The translations under genes and the position numbers were made by a program. A stretch of DNA of 64,000 nt from Tissierellia bacterium (GTDB lineage: Bacteria > Bacillota > Clostridia > Tissierellales > Peptoniphilaceae), in the NCBI GenBank assembly GCA_030537815.1, contig JAUNVF010000001.1:18649-82648 (forward strand), in the 5' to 3' direction. A model generated the notes under the pieces. That model searched no databases. It was not told where the DNA came from and was given only the letters and a program-made list of their open reading frames with translations. Below are positions 54,337-63,542 of the stretch, piece by piece. Every line of letters starts with the position of its first letter. Position 1 is the first letter of the stretch.

Positions 54337-55271
54337 CACTGCCTCCCATCTTCTATTTTTTCAATTCTTACATTTTCTATCTGAGCCCTTATTTCATCTC
54401 CCGAGGCTATTCCGTCTGTAAAAGCCGTCGCACTTGCGGCAGCAGTCGCCACCTTAAATGCCTCGTATTTATTTGAAGTTCTGAAAAGAGTTCCTATAAA
54501 TCCCGCTATCATAGAATCCCTGGCCCCGATATAATCCCTGCACTCGCCCTCAACTCCATATACCCTGTAAACAGAATCTCCTGTAAATAAAAAGGATCCG
54601 TCGAGTCCGAGCGAAATTATTACATTTTTAGCTCCCATTCGGAGTAATTTTTTTCCATATGGAATCAATTTATCGTAATCCTCAACCTTTTCTCCAAACA
54701 TATCCTCAATCTCATCGAGATTTGGCTTAATCAGTAGGGGATTGAATTTCAGAGAATCCAGCACTATATCCAGATCCGTATCAATCACAAAATCCGCCTT
54801 ATTTGCATTGCAAATAGCGACGAGTCTATGGTAGATATCCCTATCGACAGAAGGGGGTATGCTTCCGCTTATTATTACCACATCTCCCTCTCTCACCCTC
54901 GACATATAGTAAAGAAATTCCTGAACTTCAGTTCTAGATATATTAGGCCCTCTTCCATTTATACTCGTCGAAATATTATCCGATGTCGTATTCAGCTTTA
55001 TATTTATCCTTGTCTCGTCCATCGTGTCGATGAATCCGATCTGTATATCTTCCCTCTTCAGCCAATCGGTTATAAATCCCCCTGTAAAACCGCCTATGAA
55101 TCCCGTTGCGACGGAGGGAATTCCTATCTGCCTCAATGCCCTCGATACATTTATCCCCTTACCTCCGGGGATTTTCTTACCTCTCTTCATCCTATTTAGC
55201 TCTCCAAGCTCTAGTTCCTCGAGCCTTACTAGAAAATCTACAGATGGATTTAATGTGACTGTATATATCAT
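54336..55271 (-). CDS. PfkB-family sugar-phosphate kinase (1-phosphofructokinase-like) with an altered GAGD motif
   Basis: 311 residues of the FruK/LacC branch: MIYTVTLNPSVDFLV, the GGKGINVSRAL sugar-binding block at residues 37-47, and PNLDEIEDMFG. The catalytic GAGD motif reads Gly249-Ala250-Arg251-Asp252, with Arg (AGG) replacing the anion-hole glycine and the base Asp252 kept. The side chain should crowd the phosphate-binding loop, so activity may be changed or lost. First gene of a tight four-gene operon; no PTS fructose gene is nearby. Confidence 0.88.
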   Translation of the reverse strand: MIYTVTLNPSVDFLVRLEELELGELNRMKRGKKIPGGKGINVSRALRQIGIPSVATGFIGGFTGGFITDWLKREDIQIGFIDTMDETRINIKLNTTSDNISTSINGRGPNISRTEVQEFLYYMSRVREGDVVIISGSIPPSVDRDIYHRLVAICNANKADFVIDTDLDIVLDSLKFNPLLIKPNLDEIEDMFGEKVEDYDKLIPYGKKLLRMGAKNVIISLGLDGSFLFTGDSVYRVYGVEGECRDYIGARDSMIAGFIGTLFRTSNKYEAFKVATAAASATAFTDGIASGDEIRAQIENVRIEKIEDGRQ

Positions 55272-55403
55272 ATCTCTACTCCAATTTAAAAAATTATTCG
55301 ATCTATTAAGACCGCATTATGCTACAATATCTATATCTATAGTATACCCTATTTAGAGAAATAGCCAATATAATAATGAATTATTGCAATGCTCTATCAA
55401 GTA

Positions 55404-55432
55404 TTAACATAATCGGGTATAATTGTTATAAT
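55404..55432 (+). promoter_or_regulatory. Promoter of the MBL-fold gene
   Basis: TTAACA at 55404-55409, 17 bases, TATAAT at 55427-55432; start codon 35 bases downstream, preceded by CAGGAG. Confidence 0.75.
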
Positions 55433-55467
55433 AGTAGAGAATTGAACTAAAGTCAGGAGTTTTGTAA

Positions 55468-56232
55468 ATGTTAAAGCAAATAAATATAAAATATATCTAC
55501 CATAGCTGTTATCAGGTCAGCATAGACGATAAGATTTTGATATTCGATTATTTCCACGGCGATTTAGATGATCTCGATCCATATAAAAAGGATATTACAT
55601 TTTTCGCATCACATTCGCATCCCGATCATTATAATAAAGATATATTGAGCTTAAAAGGAAATGAAAATATTAGATATATACTCTCAAATGATATTCAAGA
55701 CCTTAGCAAGGTCGACAATATAATATATCTCGGCGATACAGAGGAGAAAGTCGAAGATAGAAAGCTCATGTATTCTAAAAATATAGAATATATGAAGCCA
55801 TATGATTTAAAAGAATATCCCGATATGACAGTCCGGACATTCGGCTCGACAGATAAGGGAGTGAGTTTTCTAGTATCCGTAAATTCCATAAATATCTTTC
55901 ATGCGGGAGATTTGAATCTCTGGATATGGGACGAGGATACAGAAGAGGAAAGAGAGCAGATGAGAAAAGATTTCCTCAAAGAACTCGATAGGATTAAACA
56001 TTATGATATAGATATAGCATTTTTCCCCCTCGATCCGAGACTCAAAAAATTGTATTCGGAGGGATTCAAAGAATTTATAGACAGAGTCCAGCCGACTCTC
56101 ATATTCCCGATGCATTTCAGGGACAATATCAGCTATAATCTTTCATTTATGAACGAATTCCCGGAATACAAGGGAATTTACAGGCCGGTATTTAAAAAGA
56201 ATCAGATATTTCTCGTAAATTACGAGATTTAA
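55468..56232 (+). CDS. Metallo-beta-lactamase-fold hydrolase
   Basis: 254 residues. The zinc motif HxHxDH is HSHPDH at residues 49-54; further ligands are in NIFHAGDLNLW (His-Ala-Gly-Asp) and FPMHFRDN. This pattern fits the UlaG/YtkL-like MBL proteins; the substrate is unknown. Monocistronic and divergent from the kinase operon. Confidence 0.88.
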   Translation: MLKQINIKYIYHSCYQVSIDDKILIFDYFHGDLDDLDPYKKDITFFASHSHPDHYNKDILSLKGNENIRYILSNDIQDLSKVDNIIYLGDTEEKVEDRKLMYSKNIEYMKPYDLKEYPDMTVRTFGSTDKGVSFLVSVNSINIFHAGDLNLWIWDEDTEEEREQMRKDFLKELDRIKHYDIDIAFFPLDPRLKKLYSEGFKEFIDRVQPTLIFPMHFRDNISYNLSFMNEFPEYKGIYRPVFKKNQIFLVNYEI

Positions 56233-56243
56233 TCAAAAACCAA

Positions 56244-56282
56244 AGAGGATCGCAACAGAATTCATTCTGCTGCGATCCTCTC
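56244..56282. terminator. Bidirectional terminator between convergent genes
   Basis: AGAGGATCGCA-ACAGAA pairs with TTCTG-C-TGCGATCCTCT. In the minus direction TTTGGTTTTTG follows; in the plus direction the T-tract is poor. Confidence 0.78.
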
Positions 56283-56298
56283 TTCAATTGAAATCATC

Positions 56299-57381
56299 CT
56301 AAATCTCGAGCACTGAATTTTCCTGTTCTTCCTCAGCATTTTCTAAAATCTCAAAATACATTCCGCCTCGGCATTTATCGATTAAATCAATATCCTCTTC
56401 TCTTATATGCGCGACGACATTGACCTTTTTAGAAAGGTCCATATCGACCTTATTTATATGGAATTCCCCCATATATCTACCGTATTTATTATTGTCCAAT
56501 GTCAGAGATCCCCTCGACCTGCTGACCAGATATCTGTTTACGACATGGATATCCGACTTAAATACAAAATCCTCGGCTCTTATCACATATTCAGCCTCAT
56601 CTATTCTATTTCTATGCTTTCCCTTAACGAGATCAAAATACTCGTAGTCGAGCACGTCGACATAAAAGATCAATAATTCATCTTTCATATAATTATTGAA
56701 TTGATTTATCGTCTTTGCAGTCAAAGGAGAATCTCCTATATAGACCTTGTCTACGCCTAAGTCGTCGAGTAGATCAATAGTCGAATACAATGGGTGCTTA
56801 TCTCGATGGATTTCAAGAGTCACCTTACCTGTAAAATCTTCGGAAAGATTGTCATCTCCCGGGGCAAAAGCGACCGTCTTTATATCCATGGTCTCCCAAA
56901 AGAGATTATTTTTCTCCATATATTTTCTGCTCAAGCCTATCTCTTTTCTCTCGTAATAATAATACCATGCCTCTATATTAGAAAAGTCGGCCCCCAAATC
57001 ATTCAGAGTCCTAAGATCTTCAGAACTGGTATGGCTTGCACTTATGGCGACAGTGAAATGCTTAGTACAATTCGCTATCATATCGAGTGGCGTGGTAGGA
57101 GTCACCCTCAATCCGGTTATTCCCAAATCTCTGAGATTCTCCGCACTCAATTCCAATTTCACTTCTCTAATACTCTCTTCCGAGGTACCGAGCATCAAAT
57201 CCATTTCCAATTCCTTACATTTTCCCCCTATAGCCTCGAGAGCTTCCAGGTAGGATGACTTATCGTCCTCAGGAACGAATATCGTCGTAAATACAGATGA
57301 AAATCCCGCATCTTTCATCTTTTCAATATATTCGCATACCTTTTTAGGATCATCATTTAAATTTACCGAAAAACCTATCAA
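56299..57381 (-). CDS. MupG-like (DUF871) TIM-barrel protein
   Basis: 360 residues: an N-terminal TIM barrel (about 1-240; IGFSVNLNDDPKKVCEYIEKMKDAGFSSVFTT with Asp/Glu active-site candidates) and a small beta C-terminal domain (about 245-345). The family contains MupG, 6-phospho-N-acetylmuramidase of wall-sugar recycling. No muropeptide PTS or murQ-like gene is nearby, so the exact substrate is uncertain. 22-base gap after the malic enzyme gene on the same strand. Confidence 0.82.
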   Translation of the reverse strand: MIGFSVNLNDDPKKVCEYIEKMKDAGFSSVFTTIFVPEDDKSSYLEALEAIGGKCKELEMDLMLGTSEESIREVKLELSAENLRDLGITGLRVTPTTPLDMIANCTKHFTVAISASHTSSEDLRTLNDLGADFSNIEAWYYYYERKEIGLSRKYMEKNNLFWETMDIKTVAFAPGDDNLSEDFTGKVTLEIHRDKHPLYSTIDLLDDLGVDKVYIGDSPLTAKTINQFNNYMKDELLIFYVDVLDYEYFDLVKGKHRNRIDEAEYVIRAEDFVFKSDIHVVNRYLVSRSRGSLTLDNNKYGRYMGEFHINKVDMDLSKKVNVVAHIREEDIDLIDKCRGGMYFEILENAEEEQENSVLEI

Positions 57382-57403
57382 GAAATCACCGCCTTATTTT
57401 TTA

Positions 57404-58588
57404 TCAATCTGATTTTTTTATTCTTGCTACCCCCGTCGATACAGCCGCCTCGGCGACCTTTTCAGCCACATTGACACCCACTCTTTTGTCGAATGCCCTC
57501 GGCAGTATATAATACTCATTTAATTCATCTTCATCTATAAGCTCTGCGATAGCATATGCAGCTGCAAGCTTCATTTCGATATTTATTTCAGAAGCTCTCA
57601 CATCTAAAGCCCCTCTAAAAAGCCCGGGAAATACAAGCACATTATTTACCTGATTCGGGAAGTCGGATCTACCTGTACCGATAACCCTAGCTCCTCCCTT
57701 TTTAGCCTCATCCGGATATATCTCGGGAACAGGATTCGCCATAGCGAGCAAGATCGAATCTCGATTCATCTCGGATACCATATCGGCGCTCACGATTCCC
57801 GGAGCAGAAACTCCGATGAAAATATCAGCACCCCTCATAGCATCTGCTAGACTTCCCTTCTCGTGATTCGGATTTGTCGACTCGGCAATCTTTCTCCTCG
57901 CCTCGTCGAGAGATGAGTCATCGGGATCGATGATTCCCCTGCTATTGCAGATCACGATATTTTTCGCCCCGGCTTCAGTTAGGAGATTGGATATCGCAAT
58001 TCCGGCCGCTCCCGCTCCGCTAATCGCTATTTTTACATCTTCGATCTTTTTAGACACGACTTTTAAAGCATTTATAACTGCCGCCAAGACGACGACAGCC
58101 GTTCCGTGTTGGTCGTCATGAAATACGGGTATGTCAAGTTCTTCTTTTAATCTGTCCTCTATTTCAAAGCATGAAGGAGCGGATATATCCTCGAGATTTA
58201 TCCCTCCAAATGAAGGGGATATCATCTTTATCGTATTGACTATCGTATCGGGATCTTGACTGTCTATGCAGATCGGGAATGCGTCGACATTTCCAAATTC
58301 CTTAAACAAAACCGCCTTGCCTTCCATCACAGGCATTCCAGCCATAGCGCCGATATTGCCCAGACCCAAAACCGCAGAACCGTCGGTTACAACCGCAATC
58401 ATATTTCCCTTATTAGTGTATTCATAAACCTTTTCAGGATCTTCCTGAATCTTTTTACAAGGTTCAGCGACGCCGGGAGTATAAGCCAGACTTAGGTCAT
58501 ATCCGTCTTCGACTTTTACTTTTGACACCACTTCTATCTTGCCCTGATGTTCTCTATGAAGCTTTAAAGCTTCTTCTTTGACATCCAT
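57404..58588 (-). CDS. NAD(P)-dependent malic enzyme
   Basis: 394 residues. The catalytic Tyr in [14 protein letters not shown], the Lys in [13 protein letters not shown], metal-binding DDQHGTAVV, and the dinucleotide motif [15 protein letters not shown] are intact. It lacks the C-terminal phosphotransacetylase domain of larger forms. It converts malate to pyruvate and CO2. The divergent neighbour is aspartase, so aspartate to fumarate, malate and pyruvate is a natural route. Confidence 0.95.
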   Translation of the reverse strand: MDVKEEALKLHREHQGKIEVVSKVKVEDGYDLSLAYTPGVAEPCKKIQEDPEKVYEYTNKGNMIAVVTDGSAVLGLGNIGAMAGMPVMEGKAVLFKEFGNVDAFPICIDSQDPDTIVNTIKMISPSFGGINLEDISAPSCFEIEDRLKEELDIPVFHDDQHGTAVVVLAAVINALKVVSKKIEDVKIAISGAGAAGIAISNLLTEAGAKNIVICNSRGIIDPDDSSLDEARRKIAESTNPNHEKGSLADAMRGADIFIGVSAPGIVSADMVSEMNRDSILLAMANPVPEIYPDEAKKGGARVIGTGRSDFPNQVNNVLVFPGLFRGALDVRASEINIEMKLAAAYAIAELIDEDELNEYYILPRAFDKRVGVNVAEKVAEAAVSTGVARIKKSD

Positions 58589-58777
58589 CTTAACCTCCTA
58601 TAATTTATTAAATGTAGTCAATATGATTATACAAGACGCTATTATAAAAGACAAGAATATATGATTGTCGTCAAAATGAGCTGATATTTAATTAACTAAA
58701 TTCTGATAAGTCCTTTAAGAAGATTAGCTTTTATGTTATACTTTATTTAAGAAATTACAAAAATATTGGAGGTATAT

Positions 58778-60190
58778 ATGGTTGATTTTAGAATGGAGTC
58801 TGATTCAATCGGGGAGAAAGGCGTTCCCTCGACAGCCTATTATGGCGTGCAGTCACTTCGTGGAAATGAAAATTTTCATATCTCGGGAGAACTCCTTCAC
58901 AAAAAGATGATTCAGGCATTGGCGATAATAAAAAAAGCTTGCGCTATTTCAAATTATAAGGCAAAGGTTTTGAGCAAAGATATAATGGAGGCCATCTCCG
59001 AGGCTTGCGACGAAGTTGCAGAGGGTGAATTCGACCACGAATTCATAGTCGATCCGATTCAAGGCGGAGCGGGTACGACTGCCAATATGAATGCAAATGA
59101 AGTCATAGCAAATCGCGCAAACGAAATCATGGGTGGCACTCTGGGAAAATATGAATATATTCATCCAAATGACCATGTTAATATGGGACAATCGACAAAT
59201 GATGTTTACCCGACAGCAGGTAAACTCGGCGCATTATTTTTACTTCCAAGACTTTTAAAAGAGCTGAATTTATTGCATGAGGCTTTTTTAGAAAAATCAG
59301 AGGAATTTAGCGATACTTTGAAAATGGGTAGAACTCAACTTCAAGACGCAGTTCCAATTAGACTCGGACAGGAATTCCACGCATATGCTTCTGTAATAAA
59401 AAGAGATATCGATAGAATTGAAAATGCAGCAAATGCATTAAAGAGGATAAATATGGGAGCGTCGGCAGTCGGAACGGGTATAAATGTAGACACTTATTAT
59501 TTTAATATAATCGCACATGTTATAAGCGAACTTTCGGGAATAGAATTACATCAGGCGGAGGACTTGGTCGACGGAACACATAATCTCGACGGATTAGTAG
59601 AAGTTTCAAGTTCTTTAAAGACGGTGGCGATAAATCTCTCGAAGATATGCAATGACCTAAGGCTAATGTCCTCCGGACCTTTGACCATGGTCGGAGATAT
59701 AAATCTGCCGCCCAGACAGAACGGCTCTTCTATAATGCCGGGCAAAGTCAATCCGGTAATTCCGGAAGTAGTCAGCCAAGTCGCATTTAGAGTTATAGGA
59801 AATGACCTCACTATAACGATGGCAGCCGAGGGTGGACAGCTCGAATTAAATGCATTTGAACCGATAATCTTTTACAGCCTATACCAATCCATAGAATTCT
59901 TAGAACATGCAGTAAATACTTTAAGGATTAATTGCGTCAAGGGAATTACAGCGAATACCGAAAAATTACTCGACGATGTACACAAATCGACCGGAGTAAT
60001 AACAGCTCTCGTACCGCATATAGGATATTCTCATGCAGCGAGAATAGCAAAAAAATCACTTGAGACGGGAATTCCCGTTAGAAAGATAATAGAAGAAGAA
60101 AATCTGCTTACAAAAGAGCAGCTCGACGAGATATTGGATCCTTTCGATATGACATCGCCGGGAATCGCCGCAAAGCATCTGCTCAAATAA
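58778..60190 (+). CDS. aspA: Aspartate ammonia-lyase
   Basis: 470 residues of the aspartase/fumarase superfamily. Signature GSSIMPGKVNPVIPEVVSQV (catalytic Ser loop), GTGINVDTYYFN and MGQSTNDVYPTAGK. The stretch VIPEVVSQVAFRVIGND follows aspartase rather than class II fumarase. It deaminates aspartate to fumarate. The ATG at 58778 is used: GGAGG is 7 bases upstream; a TTG four codons earlier overlaps the ribosome site. The 16-base gap to the next gene suggests cotranscription. Confidence 0.93.
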   Translation: MVDFRMESDSIGEKGVPSTAYYGVQSLRGNENFHISGELLHKKMIQALAIIKKACAISNYKAKVLSKDIMEAISEACDEVAEGEFDHEFIVDPIQGGAGTTANMNANEVIANRANEIMGGTLGKYEYIHPNDHVNMGQSTNDVYPTAGKLGALFLLPRLLKELNLLHEAFLEKSEEFSDTLKMGRTQLQDAVPIRLGQEFHAYASVIKRDIDRIENAANALKRINMGASAVGTGINVDTYYFNIIAHVISELSGIELHQAEDLVDGTHNLDGLVEVSSSLKTVAINLSKICNDLRLMSSGPLTMVGDINLPPRQNGSSIMPGKVNPVIPEVVSQVAFRVIGNDLTITMAAEGGQLELNAFEPIIFYSLYQSIEFLEHAVNTLRINCVKGITANTEKLLDDVHKSTGVITALVPHIGYSHAARIAKKSLETGIPVRKIIEEENLLTKEQLDEILDPFDMTSPGIAAKHLLK

Positions 60191-60205
60191 TATGAGGAGT
60201 TAATT

Positions 60206-61693
60206 ATGAATAAAGTTTTATTGGGAGCTAATGATAAAAAACAATATATCTACACAAATATGTTAAATAGACATGGACTGATAGCTGGAGCGACCGGAAC
60301 CGGTAAGACGATAACTTTAAAAGTAATCGCCGAACAGCTTTCCGATCTGGGAATCCCCGTTTTTCTTTCCGATGTGAAAGGCGATCTCGCATCTCTTTCA
60401 AAGCAGGGAGAGATGGACGACAAATTGCTGGATAGGATAAAAAAACTCGAGCTTGAGGATTTCGACTTCGATAAATATCCGGTTGAGTTTTGGGATATAT
60501 TTGAGAAATCGGGACTTCCCGTAAGGGCGACCATATCGCAAATGGGACCTATGATGCTATCGAGGCTCCTTGGACTGAACGATACCCAGCAGGGAATCAT
60601 GAATATAGTATTTAAAGTCGCCGACGATAATGGGCTGCTGCTCCTAGACCTCAAAGATTTAAAAGCCGTCCTTTCATATGTGAACGACCACAGAAAAGAA
60701 TTGCAGAATGACTATGGAAATATAAGCACCAGCTCCGTCGGAGCAATCCTCAGAAGCCTTTTATTATTGGAAACTGAAGGAGCTGAAGACTTTTTTGCCG
60801 AGCCATCCCTCGACGTTCTCGACTTCTTGAGAACCGATAAAGATGGCAAAGGAATCGTAAATATTCTTTCAGCCGAAAAGCTATTTAAGTCGCCTAAATT
60901 ATACTCGACATTCCTGCTTTGGATGCTGACCGAAATATACGAATCACTTGAAGAAGTCGGAGACCTAGACCAACCTAAATTCGTATTTTTCTTCGACGAG
61001 GCCCATCTGATCTTCGACGACGCTCCAAAGGCGCTATTGGGAAAGATAGAATTGATAGTCAGACTTATAAGATCTAAGGGGGTCGGCGTATTTTTCATAA
61101 CTCAAAATCCGACAGATATACCGGACACAGTCTTAGCACAATTGGGAAATAGAGTCCAGCACGCATTGAGGGCCTATACGCCAAAAGAAAAGAAGGTAAT
61201 CAAAGCCGTATCGGAGACATTTAGACAGAGAGAAGATGAAGATCTAGAAAGTCAGATAATGGAACTTTCAGTCGGAGAAGCCATCGTCTCAACACTCGAT
61301 CCGGAGGGAATCCCATCATATGCCTGTAGGATATTAATCTGCCCACCCAAATCGGCATTCGGAACCATAGAAGCTTCTGAAAGGCTGGGCATAATTAACT
61401 CATCAAATCTATTCGAAAAATACTCACAGAGGATCGACTCGGAAAGCGCATATGAATTGCTTCAATTAAAAGCGCAAAAGAGCGAATTATCTGAAGATGA
61501 CGACGAAATCAATAAAAAGATGGAAGAGCTCAAAAAAAGAGAAAAGGAATTGATCGAAAAGCAGAAAAGCAAATCGACCGGAAGAAGAACCGATTCTAAT
61601 TTCGACAGATTCACTAAAAATATGATGTCCACAGTCGGTAGAGAATTTGGAAGAGTTTTATTTAGAGGCATATTCGGAAATTTAAAAAAATAA
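60206..61693 (+). CDS. HerA-like ATPase, DUF853 (YjgR) family
   Basis: 495 residues. Walker A GATGTGKTI at about 29-37, FLSDVKGDLASLSKQG, the Walker B region FVFFFDEAHLIFDD, and FITQNPTDIPD; a coiled-coil tail (about 420-465, EDDDEINKKMEELKKREKEL) and a short basic end. YjgR proteins belong to the HerA/FtsK superfamily; the biological role is poorly known. Linked to aspA only by proximity. Confidence 0.9.
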   Translation: MNKVLLGANDKKQYIYTNMLNRHGLIAGATGTGKTITLKVIAEQLSDLGIPVFLSDVKGDLASLSKQGEMDDKLLDRIKKLELEDFDFDKYPVEFWDIFEKSGLPVRATISQMGPMMLSRLLGLNDTQQGIMNIVFKVADDNGLLLLDLKDLKAVLSYVNDHRKELQNDYGNISTSSVGAILRSLLLLETEGAEDFFAEPSLDVLDFLRTDKDGKGIVNILSAEKLFKSPKLYSTFLLWMLTEIYESLEEVGDLDQPKFVFFFDEAHLIFDDAPKALLGKIELIVRLIRSKGVGVFFITQNPTDIPDTVLAQLGNRVQHALRAYTPKEKKVIKAVSETFRQREDEDLESQIMELSVGEAIVSTLDPEGIPSYACRILICPPKSAFGTIEASERLGIINSSNLFEKYSQRIDSESAYELLQLKAQKSELSEDDDEINKKMEELKKREKELIEKQKSKSTGRRTDSNFDRFTKNMMSTVGREFGRVLFRGIFGNLKK

Positions 61694-61696
61694 GCA

Positions 61697-61722
61697 AATG
61701 GCTATCCATCAGGATAGCCATT
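61697..61722. terminator. Bidirectional terminator after the HerA-like gene
   Basis: ATGGCTATCC pairs perfectly with GGATAGCCAT around ATCA. Minus-direction T-tract TTATTTTTTT is strong; plus-direction TTCTTAATTT is moderate. Confidence 0.88.
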
Positions 61723-61723
61723 C

Positions 61724-62479
61724 TTAATTTGTCTCCATAAATTCGTCGAATTTTTTTGAAAATGCTTGAGGATTCAAGCTGACGAATTGTCCATGATCCA
61801 TACCTTCAAATTCTTCGAATTCTATCTGCGGGAAATAAATCCTGCAATTTTTTATATCTTTTTGCCTCGCCTTTCTTTCCCTATCTCCATACCAATAGAC
61901 AATTTTGCCGTCAAATTTTATCGGTAGATCGATAGAATAATTATTACAGCTGTAAAATACATTGTACATGCTCTTATTTGTCATACTGCTGAAAGCTCGG
62001 TAAAATTTTTCAGCGCTCTCCATCGGATAATCGTAATGAGAAAGCATCTTCATCATCAATTTTTTATTAGCTGTAAATAATTTACCCTTTAGAAAATCCC
62101 TGAATGATATCAGCCTCGTCAATACTTTCGGGATATCATAAGGGGTTATTCCACCGTCGAGTAAAACTCTTTTAAATCTCAAATTTCCATAATCCATGAT
62201 CTTTATCAATAAAGATCCGCCCATCGAAAAACCATATGCAGCTTCGAAACTATCATATCCCAAATTCAAGAGATCTCTCTCCAATCTCTTCGAGATATCC
62301 TCGCAATCCGTAAATTCTTCTGAGGATTCGTAATCATGACCGGGAATGACGGGAAGTATAATATGGTATTTCTCCTTCAAGATATCCAAGGTCTTATCCC
62401 ATAGGTCGATATTCATACAGGATCCTTGAACCATGAGTATTCTATTTTTATTTTCCTTGCCGTATTCTAAAATTCTCAT
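61724..62479 (-). CDS. Alpha/beta-hydrolase
   Basis: 251 residues. Oxyanion-region MVQGSCMN, nucleophile elbow GFSMGGS (Ser near 90), and late MDHGQFV with a probable catalytic His. Cytoplasmic by absence of a signal. Substrate unknown. 20 bases after the choloylglycine-hydrolase gene in the same direction, so the two may form an operon. Confidence 0.83.
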   Translation of the reverse strand: MRILEYGKENKNRILMVQGSCMNIDLWDKTLDILKEKYHIILPVIPGHDYESSEEFTDCEDISKRLERDLLNLGYDSFEAAYGFSMGGSLLIKIMDYGNLRFKRVLLDGGITPYDIPKVLTRLISFRDFLKGKLFTANKKLMMKMLSHYDYPMESAEKFYRAFSSMTNKSMYNVFYSCNNYSIDLPIKFDGKIVYWYGDRERKARQKDIKNCRIYFPQIEFEEFEGMDHGQFVSLNPQAFSKKFDEFMETN

Positions 62480-62499
62480 AATTACAACTCTTCCTATCC

Positions 62500-63474
62500 C
62501 TAATTTCCATAAAGGAAGTCTGCAGTATCATTTAGCTTAAATCTTATCAATTTATCTTCCTCCAGATTTTCTTTTTTCATCGATATTGCATTTATCCTAT
62601 AATTATCATATGTCTTATAATAATAGATTCCCTTATCTGCATTTATACAGCAAGAATATGTCGTAATATCATATTTTCCCTCATCTGTTATAGTCGATCC
62701 CCTCACCATGGAAACATTCTCGAGAATATGGAAGAATTGAGTGACATTTGACTCCTCGCCCTCTCCCGATACAGAATTCTCCTTTAAAAAAGCAGCCTTG
62801 ATAAATCTCGAAGCCGGCGATGTATCTCCCGGAATTCCAATCATACCAAAGCCCTGTCCATAAGGCTTTATCGAGAGATTGTCCGAAAATTCATTTTTGG
62901 GATTATGCGGATTCACCTTCATAAAATGCTTGATATATTCCTCGTAAAAGTGAAAGGGCGGATTATTAGTGAGAACTCCGATCGGATTGTCGTATACTTT
63001 AAGTCCATCTTCAACCGATTCGATTACCAAACTCCCCTCCCTATCGGAAACTATCCAATGCAGAGGCGCAGTCCCTATCTCTTTTTTAAATGGCTCATCG
63101 ATGATATTAAATCCCTCTATATCCTCTTTCAGATCTTTTACATTCTCGTATTTTGTTAGAATATATGGAATCAATTCAAATGACCCGATATTCAATTTAC
63201 CTTCTTTTTTATCATGATAAAAAGCATTTTGAGGAAAATTCAAACTCGAAATGCAAAGACCGGATTCATTGCAGCCCTCCGCATATAGTGGATAATCGTC
63301 GATTACAGTCGCCATTCCAATTATCGCCTCATGCTCTTCCAATACCTCTCCCGTCTTAAAGCTGAATCTGTAATTCCTCGGCGTGATGACAATATTCTCG
63401 CCAAAGCTACATTCCAAGTCCAAATTTCTCCCGAAGTAGAAATCACCATTAGTCAATCCTATCGCTGTACACAT
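62500..63474 (-). CDS. Choloylglycine hydrolase / penicillin V acylase family protein
   Basis: 324-residue Ntn hydrolase. MCTAIGLTNGDFYFGRNLDLE places the nucleophile Cys2 at the mature N terminus, with Arg16 and Asp19 nearby; the substrate-pocket Asn is in YAEGCNESGLCISSLNFP and an Arg in SPASRFIKAAF. No signal peptide, as usual for bile-salt hydrolases of Gram-positives. Bile salt versus penicillin V or N-acyl-homoserine lactone specificity cannot be told from sequence by eye. Suggests contact with the gut environment. Confidence 0.88.
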   Translation of the reverse strand: MCTAIGLTNGDFYFGRNLDLECSFGENIVITPRNYRFSFKTGEVLEEHEAIIGMATVIDDYPLYAEGCNESGLCISSLNFPQNAFYHDKKEGKLNIGSFELIPYILTKYENVKDLKEDIEGFNIIDEPFKKEIGTAPLHWIVSDREGSLVIESVEDGLKVYDNPIGVLTNNPPFHFYEEYIKHFMKVNPHNPKNEFSDNLSIKPYGQGFGMIGIPGDTSPASRFIKAAFLKENSVSGEGEESNVTQFFHILENVSMVRGSTITDEGKYDITTYSCCINADKGIYYYKTYDNYRINAISMKKENLEEDKLIRFKLNDTADFLYGN

Positions 63475-63504
63475 AAATCCTCCTATTAATCGATTATTTA
63501 TTTC

Positions 63505-63540
63505 ATAAAAGAGGGCTACTCTAACTAGAATAGCCCTAAA
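63505..63540 (-). terminator. Terminator of the ABC exporter gene
   Basis: AGGGCTATTCT pairs with AGAGTAGCCCT (one mismatch) around AGTT, followed by CTTTTAT. Confidence 0.8.
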
Positions 63541-63542
63541 AA

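Noticed and set aside
58778..60190. Class II fumarase instead of aspartase
   Set aside because: The segment after the catalytic loop (VIPEVVSQVAFRVIGND) follows aspartases; fumarases read differently there. Assay would settle it.
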